Assembly (NCBI GenBank): GCA_030539475.1
Contig: JAUNRY010000069.1
Coordinates: 3,127 to 9,474 of the forward strand
Source of the DNA: Bacteroidia bacterium
GTDB lineage: Bacteria; Bacteroidota; Bacteroidia; Bacteroidales; Dysgonomonadaceae
Length of the DNA: 6,348 nucleotides
Direction: 5' to 3'
In this document: positions 1 through 6,298 of the stretch, one piece after another
How the letters are laid out: each line of letters starts with the position of its first letter
Position numbering within the stretch: position 1 is the first letter of the stretch
Program-made: the position numbers and the translations under genes
The notes under the pieces: generated by a model
What the model was told of the DNA's origin: nothing
The model's database searches: none
What the model saw: the letters and a program-made list of their open reading frames with translations, nothing else

Positions 1-37
1 AAATTGTTCCAACAGTTCTAATCATTCACATATTAAT

Positions 38-1408
38 ATGGACAGACGAAATTTTTTGAAAAAATCTGCAGTTACTGCTACCGGATTAAGCCTTACACCG
101 CTGATGGGAAAGTCTTATTCATCCATTTTCGGGCAATCGGCTCCCGGCAATAAAATCAAAATCGGGCTGATTGGCTGCCGCAATCAAGGATGGGCAAACC
201 TGAGAGCATTTCTCGAATACCCAAATACCGAATGCGTATCGTTGTGCGACATAGACGACCAATGGCTGTATCAACGGGCTGCCGATCTGGAAAAACAGAC
301 CGGAAAAAAACCTCCGCAGTTGGTAAAAGACTGGCGAAGGGTAATTGACAATAAAGACGTGGACGTGGTAATTATCGGCACCCCCGATCATTGGCACTGC
401 CTGCAATTAGTGGCTGCCTGCGAAGCCGGAAAAGATTCTTTTGTGGAAAAGCCGTTGGCCAATACCATCGAAGAATGCGATTTGATGGTAAAAGCCGCCC
501 GAAAATACAACCGCGTTGTGCAAGTAGGACAATGGCAACGCAGCGACCCGCATTGGGACGAAGCGGCCGCTTACGTGCAAAGCGGAAAGCTGGGACGCGT
601 GAGAACCGTGAAAGTTTGGGCGTACCAAACCAGTAAGTACACGTTGCCGGTAGTTCCCGATTCTGCTCCTCCTGCCGGCGTGGATTACGACATGTGGTTA
701 GGGCCCGCACCGAAAAGGAACTACAATGACAATCGGTTTCACTATAATTTCCGTTTTTTCTGGGATTATGCCGGCGGATTGATGGCCGACTGGGGTGTGC
801 ATTTGCTCGACTACGCCATGAAAGGAATGAACGTGGGCCTGCCCTCGTACGTGTACGGCGCCGGTGGCAAATACGGCTATCCGAATGACGCCATGGAAAC
901 ACCCGACACGCTTATGGCCACTTACAAGTACCCCGATTTCAACATTATCTGGGATCATGCCTGCGGCATAGGCAACGGATTGTTTGACCGTCGCGAGGGA
1001 GTTGCTTTCTTCGGCGAGAACGGAACGCTCATTCTCACCCGTCAGGGTTGGGAGGTGATGCCCGAACAAGCCGTAAACAGCCGCAACTTCCCTTATTGCT
1101 ATCCTTGCGATGAGGAGAGAAAACCCAACACGCTTCGGATGGAAGCGGTGGAAACAAAACGCGGAAGCGGCCGAGGATTGCACCTGCACGTAGGAAACAT
1201 GCTGGATTGCATACGCTCGCGCGAACTTCCCAACGCCGATATCGCCATCGGCGCAGAAGTGGCTAAGTTAAGCCACATGGCCAACATTTCTTGTCGCGTA
1301 GGCTCTGCACTGAATTGGGATAACGCCAAAGGCACCTTTGATAACGCGGAAGCCAACAGATTGATTAAGGCTAATTACAGGGAGCCGTGGAAGTTGCCGA
1401 AAGTGTAA
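38..1408 (+). CDS. Tat-signal Gfo/Idh/MocA family oxidoreductase
   Basis: Predicted NAD(P)-dependent sugar oxidoreductase, 456 aa, probably exported folded with its cofactor by the Tat system. The N-terminus reads MDRRNFLKKSA, with twin arginines at 3-4 and a hydrophobic stretch at about 11-24. A Rossmann domain follows (about 39-155): beta strand KIGLIG at 41-46, then G46-C-R48-N-Q-G51, where R48 sits at the usual second glycine of GxGxxG. The family EKP motif is at 137-139, with K138 the likely catalytic or binding lysine. The C-terminal alpha/beta domain has D251, H255 and D258 in the family D-x-G-x-H-x-x-D pattern, and the tail contains YREPWKL, common in Bacteroidota relatives. C354 and C357 form a CxxC. 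The ATG at 38 fits because it places the Tat motif at the very N-terminus; no Shine-Dalgarno is visible. The substrate cannot be read from sequence. Some Tat-exported relatives are GH109 glycosidases that use NAD+ catalytically. Family is sure; function is open. Confidence 0.93.
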   Translation: MDRRNFLKKSAVTATGLSLTPLMGKSYSSIFGQSAPGNKIKIGLIGCRNQGWANLRAFLEYPNTECVSLCDIDDQWLYQRAADLEKQTGKKPPQLVKDWRRVIDNKDVDVVIIGTPDHWHCLQLVAACEAGKDSFVEKPLANTIEECDLMVKAARKYNRVVQVGQWQRSDPHWDEAAAYVQSGKLGRVRTVKVWAYQTSKYTLPVVPDSAPPAGVDYDMWLGPAPKRNYNDNRFHYNFRFFWDYAGGLMADWGVHLLDYAMKGMNVGLPSYVYGAGGKYGYPNDAMETPDTLMATYKYPDFNIIWDHACGIGNGLFDRREGVAFFGENGTLILTRQGWEVMPEQAVNSRNFPYCYPCDEERKPNTLRMEAVETKRGSGRGLHLHVGNMLDCIRSRELPNADIAIGAEVAKLSHMANISCRVGSALNWDNAKGTFDNAEANRLIKANYREPWKLPKV

Positions 1409-1422
1409 AGTTAAATTGAAGG

Positions 1423-1457
1423 AAAGGGTGGATTGTCAGACTGGCGATTCACCCTTT
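1423..1457 (+). terminator. Long hairpin after the oxidoreductase gene (terminator or mRNA-stability element)
   Basis: The hairpin begins 14 bases after the oxidoreductase stop. The outer arms AAAGGGTG (1423-1430) and CACCCTTT (1450-1457) pair perfectly. The inner arms GATTGTC (1431-1437) and GGCGATT (1443-1449) pair fully only if three G-U wobbles are allowed, giving a 15-bp stem with a five-base AGACT loop. The wobbles work only in plus-strand RNA; the opposite transcript would have A-C mismatches. The following U-tract is poor (the arm ends in TTT, then AAATATT), so it may be a weak terminator that lets some transcripts reach the GH78 gene, or a 3' stability element. No convincing TAnnTTTG promoter lies between it and the GH78 start. 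Confidence 0.7.
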
Positions 1458-1491
1458 AAATATTCATAAAACTGAGTAAAATCCCATTTAA

Positions 1492-3750
1492 ATGATAATA
1501 AAACGCGTTTATTTTTCTATTGGCTTTGTCCTGATAGCGTTTTGCATTCATGCACAAAACAACCCCACGGGTTTAATGACAGACCTGTTGAAGAATACCG
1601 ATAAAGTTTTTATCGGGGGTTATCCTTCTTCTGTTGAGCTGAAAGATATAGATTCAGCGATAGAGCCTGTTCAAACAGCAAAAATCCTATCGGAATACCC
1701 CATGTTTAGCTGGATTGTTCCGGATAACGGGAAAAACACCATGCAATCTTCGTATCGGATTATCGTATCGGATTCTTTACACCTGGCCCAAAAAAGTATT
1801 GGAAATATCTGGGACAGTGGAGCGGTTAATTCCGCAAAGTCCGTTTCTGTTGCATACAGTGGAAACCCACTCCAATCTAACCGGTTGTACTATTGGAGGG
1901 TGAGGGTTGTAACCAATAACGGTGGAGAAAGCGAGTGGTCTGAAATTAAATCCTTTAGGGCAGGAGATAAATTAAAACCTTATCAATTTTCGAGTGAGAT
2001 TCTCATTAAATCAGCCGAAAATCCGGTTACGTATTCAAACAGAGATGATATTCAACTTTTCGATTTTAGAAAAGCATCTTTCGGCCAGTTGCTTGTCAGG
2101 TTGACATCGGAAACCGGGAACGATACGGTTATTGTAAACTTGGGCGAGAAAGTAAAAGATGGGCGCGTAGATGCCCGGCCGGGTGGAACTATTCGATATC
2201 AAACACATAAACTTGCCTTGCTGAAAGGCACTCATTTCTACAGAATAAAAATACACAAAGACAGGCGAAACACACTGGAGGTTGCCGTTAAAATGCCTGA
2301 TTACATAGGGGAAGTTGTGCCTTTTCGTTATGCGGAAGTGCTGGGTTACAACAAGAAATTAGAAAAAACGGACATTGTAAGAGAGTCTGTACATTATCCT
2401 TTCGATGAATCAGCTTCTTTTTTCCGTTGCGATAACGATATCCTAAATCAAATCTGGGAAATGTGTAAATATACGATGAAAGCGACCTCTTTCGCCGGAG
2501 TTTATGTGGATGGAGACAGGGAGCGTATTCCGTACGAGGCAGACATAATCATTAATCAACTAAGCCATTACGGGGTTGATAGAGAATATTCCATTGCCCG
2601 AAAATCGTTGGAACATAGTCTGGAGAAACCAACCTGGCCTACCGAATGGATTTTGCAGGCAATAATTATCGCTTGGTACGACTATATGTATACAGGTGAC
2701 ACTCGTTCGTTGGAGAAAAACTACACCTTGTTGAAAAACAGGTCATTGAATCAGCTTAAAACCGATAAAAGGTTGATTTCAACCAAAACCGACTTGCTGA
2801 CAAAAGATTTGATGCAATCTTTCAATTTCAATGATACCATAAGAGATATAGTTGACTGGCCGTTGGGAGAAAGAGACGGATTTGTTTTTTGCGACTATAA
2901 TTCTGTGGTGAATGCTTTTTACTACGAAGCGCTGAAAATAATGGAACAAATTGCGTTGCTGCTGGACAAAAAAAACGATGCATTGCTTTATGCCAAAGCT
3001 CGCAAAGATGTTTATAAAATATTCAACGACACATTCTTCGATCCCAAACAGAAATTATACGTTGATGGTGATACCACAAGCCATACATCGTTGCATTCCA
3101 ATATGTTTGCATATGCTTTTGGGTTGGTTCCAGAGAAATTTTCGCGCGGTGTGCAGGACTTCATTAAATCGCGTGGAATGGCCTGCAGTGTTTACGGCGC
3201 TCAATTCTTAATGGATGCGTTATACGACGGAGGAAATGGGGAGTACGCTGAAAAGCTGTTGGTATCAACCGACGAACGAAGTTGGTACAACATGATTAGA
3301 GCCGGCTCAACCGTGGCGCTGGAAGCGTGGGACATTAAATACAAGCCCAATCTCGACTGGAATCATGCTTGGGGAGCCGTTCCGGCAAATACGATAGCCC
3401 GATATGTCATCGGCGTAAAACCATCATCTTCCGGATTCGAGACGGTTGATATAAAACCTCATATTTATAATTTGGCATCTGTTGAGTCTGCTATTCCCAC
3501 AATTCGGGGGAATATTTCGCTTACTTACAAGAAAATCAACGATAATGAGTATTTGTTGTCGATGGAAATTCCTTCCAATACTCAAGCAGATATGTTTTTA
3601 CCGGTTACGGCGAACAAACATTTAAGTCAACTTTTTTTGAATGGCAAAAAAATAAATGTTTCCAAAGGCAGAAAAGAGCCCGAACATGTGTATGTTGGAA
3701 AAATAGGTTCCGGTAAATATGAGTATCGGGTTATTTTGAGAAAAAGGTAA
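1492..3750 (+). CDS. Exported GH78 family alpha-L-rhamnosidase
   Basis: Predicted retaining-fold-independent, inverting GH78 enzyme that releases terminal L-rhamnose from glycans or glycosides in the periplasm or at the cell surface. It has 752 aa, short for a family often near 900-1100. A type I signal peptide covers about 1-21 (hydrophobic 8-19, likely cut after IHA-21). A lipobox is not met because F17 precedes C18. Domains: Ig-like N-terminal domain about 58-158 (YYWRV at 133-137); beta-sandwich about 188-300 (LGEKV 217-221, GGTIRY 231-236, FRYAEV 278-283); (alpha/alpha)6 catalytic domain about 308-635; C-terminal beta-sandwich about 640-750. The acid motif DGDRERIPYEAD spans 340-351, with D340, E344 (likely general acid) and D351. 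VDW at 454-456 and GERDG at 459-463 lie in the barrel. ALEAWD at 609-614 places E611 as the likely base, followed by NHAWG at 624-628. Substrate linkage is unknown. Its composition is more AT-rich than its neighbours. It is probably co-transcribed with the oxidoreductase gene. Confidence 0.93.
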   Translation: MIIKRVYFSIGFVLIAFCIHAQNNPTGLMTDLLKNTDKVFIGGYPSSVELKDIDSAIEPVQTAKILSEYPMFSWIVPDNGKNTMQSSYRIIVSDSLHLAQKSIGNIWDSGAVNSAKSVSVAYSGNPLQSNRLYYWRVRVVTNNGGESEWSEIKSFRAGDKLKPYQFSSEILIKSAENPVTYSNRDDIQLFDFRKASFGQLLVRLTSETGNDTVIVNLGEKVKDGRVDARPGGTIRYQTHKLALLKGTHFYRIKIHKDRRNTLEVAVKMPDYIGEVVPFRYAEVLGYNKKLEKTDIVRESVHYPFDESASFFRCDNDILNQIWEMCKYTMKATSFAGVYVDGDRERIPYEADIIINQLSHYGVDREYSIARKSLEHSLEKPTWPTEWILQAIIIAWYDYMYTGDTRSLEKNYTLLKNRSLNQLKTDKRLISTKTDLLTKDLMQSFNFNDTIRDIVDWPLGERDGFVFCDYNSVVNAFYYEALKIMEQIALLLDKKNDALLYAKARKDVYKIFNDTFFDPKQKLYVDGDTTSHTSLHSNMFAYAFGLVPEKFSRGVQDFIKSRGMACSVYGAQFLMDALYDGGNGEYAEKLLVSTDERSWYNMIRAGSTVALEAWDIKYKPNLDWNHAWGAVPANTIARYVIGVKPSSSGFETVDIKPHIYNLASVESAIPTIRGNISLTYKKINDNEYLLSMEIPSNTQADMFLPVTANKHLSQLFLNGKKINVSKGRKEPEHVYVGKIGSGKYEYRVILRKR

Positions 3751-4488
3751 CTAAAACCGCTCCAACCTCATCTCTTCCCCATCAAATGAAGCATACGAAA
3801 ACAGGTGAATCCAATCACCGATATTGATGACACGTGATTTTTCATTCAAAGGGAAATCCAACAAAATATGCCTGTGTCCGAAAACAAAGTAATCAATATC
3901 CGGCGTTCGCTCAATTTCTTGCTTCGCAAATTGGATGAGGTATTCTTTTTCTTCGCCCAGAAAATCCTGCGTTCCGCCTGTTTCACGGCTTTTATTCGAC
4001 CAGGCGTGAGCCAGGCTTATCGTCCAGCGTGGATGAATAGTGGCAAACAAGAACCGCAGGAACTTGCTGTGAAAAACTTTACGCAGAAAGCGAAAAGCCC
4101 AAGATTTGTCGGCCAATCCGTCGCCGTGGGCGATAAAAAACTTTTTACCGAAAATTTCGGTGATAAGCGGTTTGCGGTGGATGATCAGCCCGCACTCGTT
4201 TTGCAGATAATCGGTGAGCCAGATATCGTGGTTGCCGATAAAAAAATATACTTCGATGCCGGAATCCGTAATTTCCGACAGTTTTCCCAGCAAACGAGTG
4301 AAACCTCTCGGAACCACCGTTTTATACTCGAACCAATAATCGAAAATATCGCCCAACAGGTAAATGGCCTGCGCGTCTTGCCGGGCAAAATCGAGCCAGC
4401 GACACAGCTTTCGCTCCGTCTCAATAGAGTCGGGGTGCATTTTTGAACCCAAATGAACATCGGAAACGAAATATACTTTTTTGTTCAT
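3751..4488 (-). CDS. lpxH: UDP-2,3-diacylglucosamine diphosphatase, LpxH-like metallophosphatase
   Basis: Predicted calcineurin-like phosphoesterase of 245 aa. It would hydrolyse UDP-2,3-diacylglucosamine to lipid X plus UMP, the fourth step of lipid A synthesis, at the inner face of the cytoplasmic membrane. The dinuclear metal site is complete: D10 and H12 (SDVHLG), D47 (GDIFD 46-50), N86 and H87 (GNHD 85-88), H121 (AHGDG 120-124), and H205 and H207 (GHRH 204-207). E. coli LpxH, as I recall it, has GNRD where this has GNHD, the form common in generic metallophosphatases, so the substrate rests on family resemblance. The segment 130-165 is rich in F, W, R and K, as expected of a lipid-facing cap helix pair. 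It is the last gene of the radC cluster, 46 bases after the SufT-like gene, with no promoter or terminator seen. Its stop abuts the GH78 stop with no base between. Alternative: another phosphoesterase of the same superfamily. Confidence 0.88.
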   Translation of the reverse strand: MNKKVYFVSDVHLGSKMHPDSIETERKLCRWLDFARQDAQAIYLLGDIFDYWFEYKTVVPRGFTRLLGKLSEITDSGIEVYFFIGNHDIWLTDYLQNECGLIIHRKPLITEIFGKKFFIAHGDGLADKSWAFRFLRKVFHSKFLRFLFATIHPRWTISLAHAWSNKSRETGGTQDFLGEEKEYLIQFAKQEIERTPDIDYFVFGHRHILLDFPLNEKSRVINIGDWIHLFSYASFDGEEMRLERF

Positions 4489-4510
4489 TGCTTGATTTGT
4501 GTGCTACGCG

Positions 4511-4538
4511 GTAGAGGGGTAGCGTGCCGCATCTCTAC
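4511..4538. repeat. Imperfect palindrome overlapping the SufT-like stop codon
   Basis: The arms GTAGAG (4511-4516) and CTCTAC (4533-4538) form a perfect 6-bp inverted repeat around a GC-rich centre. Inside lies a second small dyad, GCG (4522-4524) and CGC (4528-4530). The right arm contains the TAG stop of the SufT-like gene (4535-4537 read on the minus strand). There is no U-tract on either side, so it is not a normal terminator. The ends resemble the GTAGAGacg...cgtCTCTAC dispersed palindromes I recall from Bacteroidota intergenic DNA, so this may be a decayed copy. That link is from memory, not shown here. Confidence 0.4.
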
Positions 4539-4852
4539 ATAAACCCAAGTTCCAGCAGCGCTTCTTCGCTCATCATCGATTTATCCCAGGGCGGCTCGAA
4601 AGTGAGGTTGAGATCCACGCTGTTAACTTCCGGAATAGATTCTACTTTCATTTGCACGTCCATCAGAATAAAATCAGCCGCCGGGCAACTTGGCGAGGTA
4701 AATGTCATTTCAACGGTTACGTTGTTGGCATCGTCAATATCCACGTCATAAATCAATCCCAGATCGTAAATATTTACCGGAATTTCGGGGTCGTACACCG
4801 TGCGGAGCATAACCACAATTTTATCTTGTAATTTTTGTAATTCTTCGTTCAT
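4535..4852 (-). CDS. SufT-like (MIP18/DUF59 family) Fe-S cluster assembly factor
   Basis: Small cytosolic protein of 105 aa, the usual length for a stand-alone DUF59 (MIP18-like) domain. Such proteins help insert or mature Fe-S clusters on client proteins, as shown for bacterial SufT and the eukaryotic CIA factor MIP18. The family signature DPEIPVNIYDLGLIY lies at 21-35. The conserved cysteine is C56 in TSPSCPAAD (52-60), and the tail FEPPWDKSMMSEEA (85-98) is typical of SufT-type members. N-terminal residues 1-18 should form the first helix. The ATG at 4852 gives the normal family length; its leader is A-rich (caaacaaaaagtt). It starts 13 bases after the radC stop, so the two are almost certainly co-transcribed. 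No sufBCDS genes are in the window, so this copy sits apart from them as far as can be seen. Family is sure; the exact client is not known. Confidence 0.93.
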   Translation of the reverse strand: MNEELQKLQDKIVVMLRTVYDPEIPVNIYDLGLIYDVDIDDANNVTVEMTFTSPSCPAADFILMDVQMKVESIPEVNSVDLNLTFEPPWDKSMMSEEALLELGFM

Positions 4853-4865
4853 AACTTTTTGTTTG

Positions 4866-5555
4866 TTAAATTATTCCTTCATCGGCAAAACTATAATACG
4901 CCTCGCCGCAAACTATAATATGGTCGAGCAGAGCAATTTCCATCCATTGAGCGGCTTCTTTCAACTTTTTTGTGATCATTGTATCTTGCGGACTCGGCGT
5001 ACAACTTCCCGAGGGATGATTGTGTGCCAGCATAATGCTGCTTGCGTAATGATTAATGGCTTCGCGCAGGATGAGCCGTATATCAACCACCGTTCCCGAT
5101 ATTCCGCCGCGGCTCACTTGTATTGTCGATACCACTTTATTGGATCGGTCGAGCAGCAACGCCCATGTCTCTTCGTGATTTAAATCCGACAGAATGGGAT
5201 AAAAAACATTGTAAGCGTCCTTAGAAGAACCTATCTTTTTCTTGTCGGGAACTTCTTCCCGTTTTCTTCTCTTGCCCAGTTCCAGCGCCGCCAGAATTGT
5301 AATGGCTTTCGCCGGCCCTACGCCGCGGAAATTACTTGTCAAGTCGTTAACGCTGTAACGGCCTAATTTGTTGAGATTATTGTCGGCTTTTTGTAAAATA
5401 CGACGGCAAAGCTCAACCGCACTTTCCTTGTCGTTTCCCGAACCGATGAGAATGGCAAGCAACTCGGAGTCCGATAGTGCCGATACGCCTTTCAGCAGCA
5501 ACTTTTCGCGGGGACGATCTTCTTCTGCCCAATGTTTTATGCTCAGTTTATTCAT
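4866..5555 (-). CDS. radC: RadC family JAB/JAMM domain protein
   Basis: RadC (UPF0758) protein of 229 aa, near the usual family length. The helix-hairpin-helix-like N-terminal half holds LLLKGVSALSDSELLAILIGSG within 19-40 and FRGVGPAKA at 66-74. The C-terminal half is a JAB/MPN domain with a complete JAMM zinc motif: H178 and H180 (AHNHPSG 177-183), S188 and D191, with E129 in HEETW as the probable partner glutamate. This suggests a metal site, but no protease activity is established for the family, and its old DNA-repair name rests on weak evidence. The start at 5555 (MNKLSIKHWAEEDRPREKLL) is preferred over the in-frame ATG at 5588. Family proteins begin close to this IKxWAxxDRPREKL block, and the upstream start would lie over the likely promoter box at 5578-5585. 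It is the first gene of the radC > SufT-like > lpxH cluster. Confidence 0.95.
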   Translation of the reverse strand: MNKLSIKHWAEEDRPREKLLLKGVSALSDSELLAILIGSGNDKESAVELCRRILQKADNNLNKLGRYSVNDLTSNFRGVGPAKAITILAALELGKRRKREEVPDKKKIGSSKDAYNVFYPILSDLNHEETWALLLDRSNKVVSTIQVSRGGISGTVVDIRLILREAINHYASSIMLAHNHPSGSCTPSPQDTMITKKLKEAAQWMEIALLDHIIVCGEAYYSFADEGII

Positions 5556-5577
5556 AGTTGCGGGATTTAGACGGAAA

Positions 5578-5608
5578 CAAATGTACAAATAAAAAACCGA
5601 AAACGAAA
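5578..5608 (-). promoter_or_regulatory. Candidate Bacteroidota-type promoter of the radC cluster
   Basis: On the minus strand a perfect -7 box TACATTTG (5578-5585, consensus TAnnTTTG) follows, after 19 bases, the -33-like TTTC (5605-5608, one mismatch to TTTG). Transcription would begin near 5571, leaving about 15 bases before the radC ATG at 5555. The -33 element overlaps the U-tract of the efp terminator. The perfect -7 box and the spacing are what I rely on. Confidence 0.55.
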
Positions 5609-5640
5609 AAAGGACGAATACTTGCGTTCGCCCTTTTTTT
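5606..5640 (-). terminator. Rho-independent terminator of efp
   Basis: Read on the minus strand, GGGCGAA (5627-5633) pairs with TTCGTCC (5612-5618) around an eight-base loop, using one G-U wobble, and is followed by six T (5606-5611). Seven A on the 5' side (5634-5640) can extend the stem through the T-run. In the plus direction the wobble becomes an A-C mismatch, so the element is best fitted to the efp transcript, whose stop lies about 22 bases upstream of the A-run. Confidence 0.85.
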
Positions 5641-5662
5641 GAATATACTGCAAAATTCGCCG

Positions 5663-6229
5663 TTACTCTTTCACACGTTCCACGTAATTGCCCGTGCGGG
5701 TATCTACTTTTATCTTTTCGCCTTCGTTAATGAACAAGGGAACACGAACTTCGGCTCCGGTTTCAACAGTGGCCGGTTTCAGTGTATTGGTGGCCGTGTC
5801 GCCACGCAATCCGGGCTCGGTGTAAGTAATTTCCAGCACCACATGCGTGGGCATTTCAACCGTTAAAATGGTGCCGCTTTCGGCGTGAGTCTGCACTTCC
5901 ACCAAATCGCCTTCTTTCAGGAACTGCACGCCTTCTATTTGTTCGGCGGCAATGGGAACTTGCTCAAACGTTTCGGTGTTCATGAAATTGTATCCCATAT
6001 CGTCTTGATACAGATATTGGTATGGACGGCGTTCGATGCGAACCTCGTCAACTTTTACACCCGAGTTGAATGTTTTGTCGAGGACGCGTCCCGTGGTTAC
6101 GTTTTTTAGTTTTGTGCGAACGAAAGCCGCTCCTTTTCCGGGTTTCACGTGAAGAAATTCTGTAATCACGTAATACTGCCCGTCCAAATCGATGCACATT
6201 CCGTTTCTGAAATCAGCTGTTGTTGCCAT
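5663..6229 (-). CDS. efp: Translation elongation factor P
   Basis: EF-P, 188 aa, the standard length. It binds between the P and E sites of ribosomes stalled on consecutive prolines and promotes peptide bond formation. All three beta-barrel domains are present: KOW-like domain about 1-62, OB domain about 66-127, C-terminal OB domain about 130-186. The tip loop HVKPGKGAAF (27-36) carries K32, matching E. coli K34, the residue modified by EpmA/EpmB there. It is a lysine, not the arginine used by EarP systems. No modification enzyme is in the window, so whether K32 is modified is unknown. Residues 151-170 match the classic EF-P signature at every fixed position (K151, A153, G158, V161, V163, P164, I167, G170). 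The ATG at 6229 gives the family start. The gene has its own promoter and terminator, so it is probably a single-gene unit separate from the radC cluster. Confidence 0.98.
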   Translation of the reverse strand: MATTADFRNGMCIDLDGQYYVITEFLHVKPGKGAAFVRTKLKNVTTGRVLDKTFNSGVKVDEVRIERRPYQYLYQDDMGYNFMNTETFEQVPIAAEQIEGVQFLKEGDLVEVQTHAESGTILTVEMPTHVVLEITYTEPGLRGDTATNTLKPATVETGAEVRVPLFINEGEKIKVDTRTGNYVERVKE

Positions 6230-6266
6230 AAATTGTATTTGTCTGAGTTATATTTGAATTAGGGTA

Positions 6267-6298
6267 CAAAAGTAGTGTTTTTATTGCAAAACGGCAAA
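6267..6298 (-). promoter_or_regulatory. Bacteroidota-type promoter of efp
   Basis: On the minus strand, TTTG (6295-6298) is followed after 20 bases by TACTTTTG (6267-6274). Both match the Bacteroidota primary sigma consensus TTTG / TAnnTTTG at every fixed position. The predicted start of transcription is near 6260, giving a leader of about 30 bases before the efp ATG at 6229. Confidence 0.75.

Noticed and set aside
1..37. Promoter upstream of the oxidoreductase gene
   Set aside because: No TAnnTTTG box is present in the 37 bases; any promoter or upstream gene lies outside the window.
372..902. Open frame of 176 codons on the minus strand, opposite the oxidoreductase
   Set aside because: An arginine- and proline-rich translation typical of the reverse of a GC-rich gene; the plus-strand gene explains this region. 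The same applies to the antisense frame at 698-1189.
1540..1548. Possible lipoprotein lipobox around C18 of the GH78 protein
   Set aside because: Phenylalanine directly before the cysteine does not fit a lipobox; a type I cleavage after IHA is more likely.
3868..4446. Open frame of 192 codons on the plus strand, opposite lpxH
   Set aside because: It lies wholly antisense to a gene with a complete metallophosphatase motif set, and its translation has no recognisable domain.
4800..5183. Open frame of 127 codons on the plus strand across the SufT-like/radC junction
   Set aside because: It overlaps two well-supported genes on the other strand and has no family features.
5556..5588. Earlier in-frame ATG for radC at 5588 (11 more residues)
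   Set aside because: The added residues MYICFRLNPAT are unlike the family N-terminus, and the ATG falls over the probable -7 promoter box.
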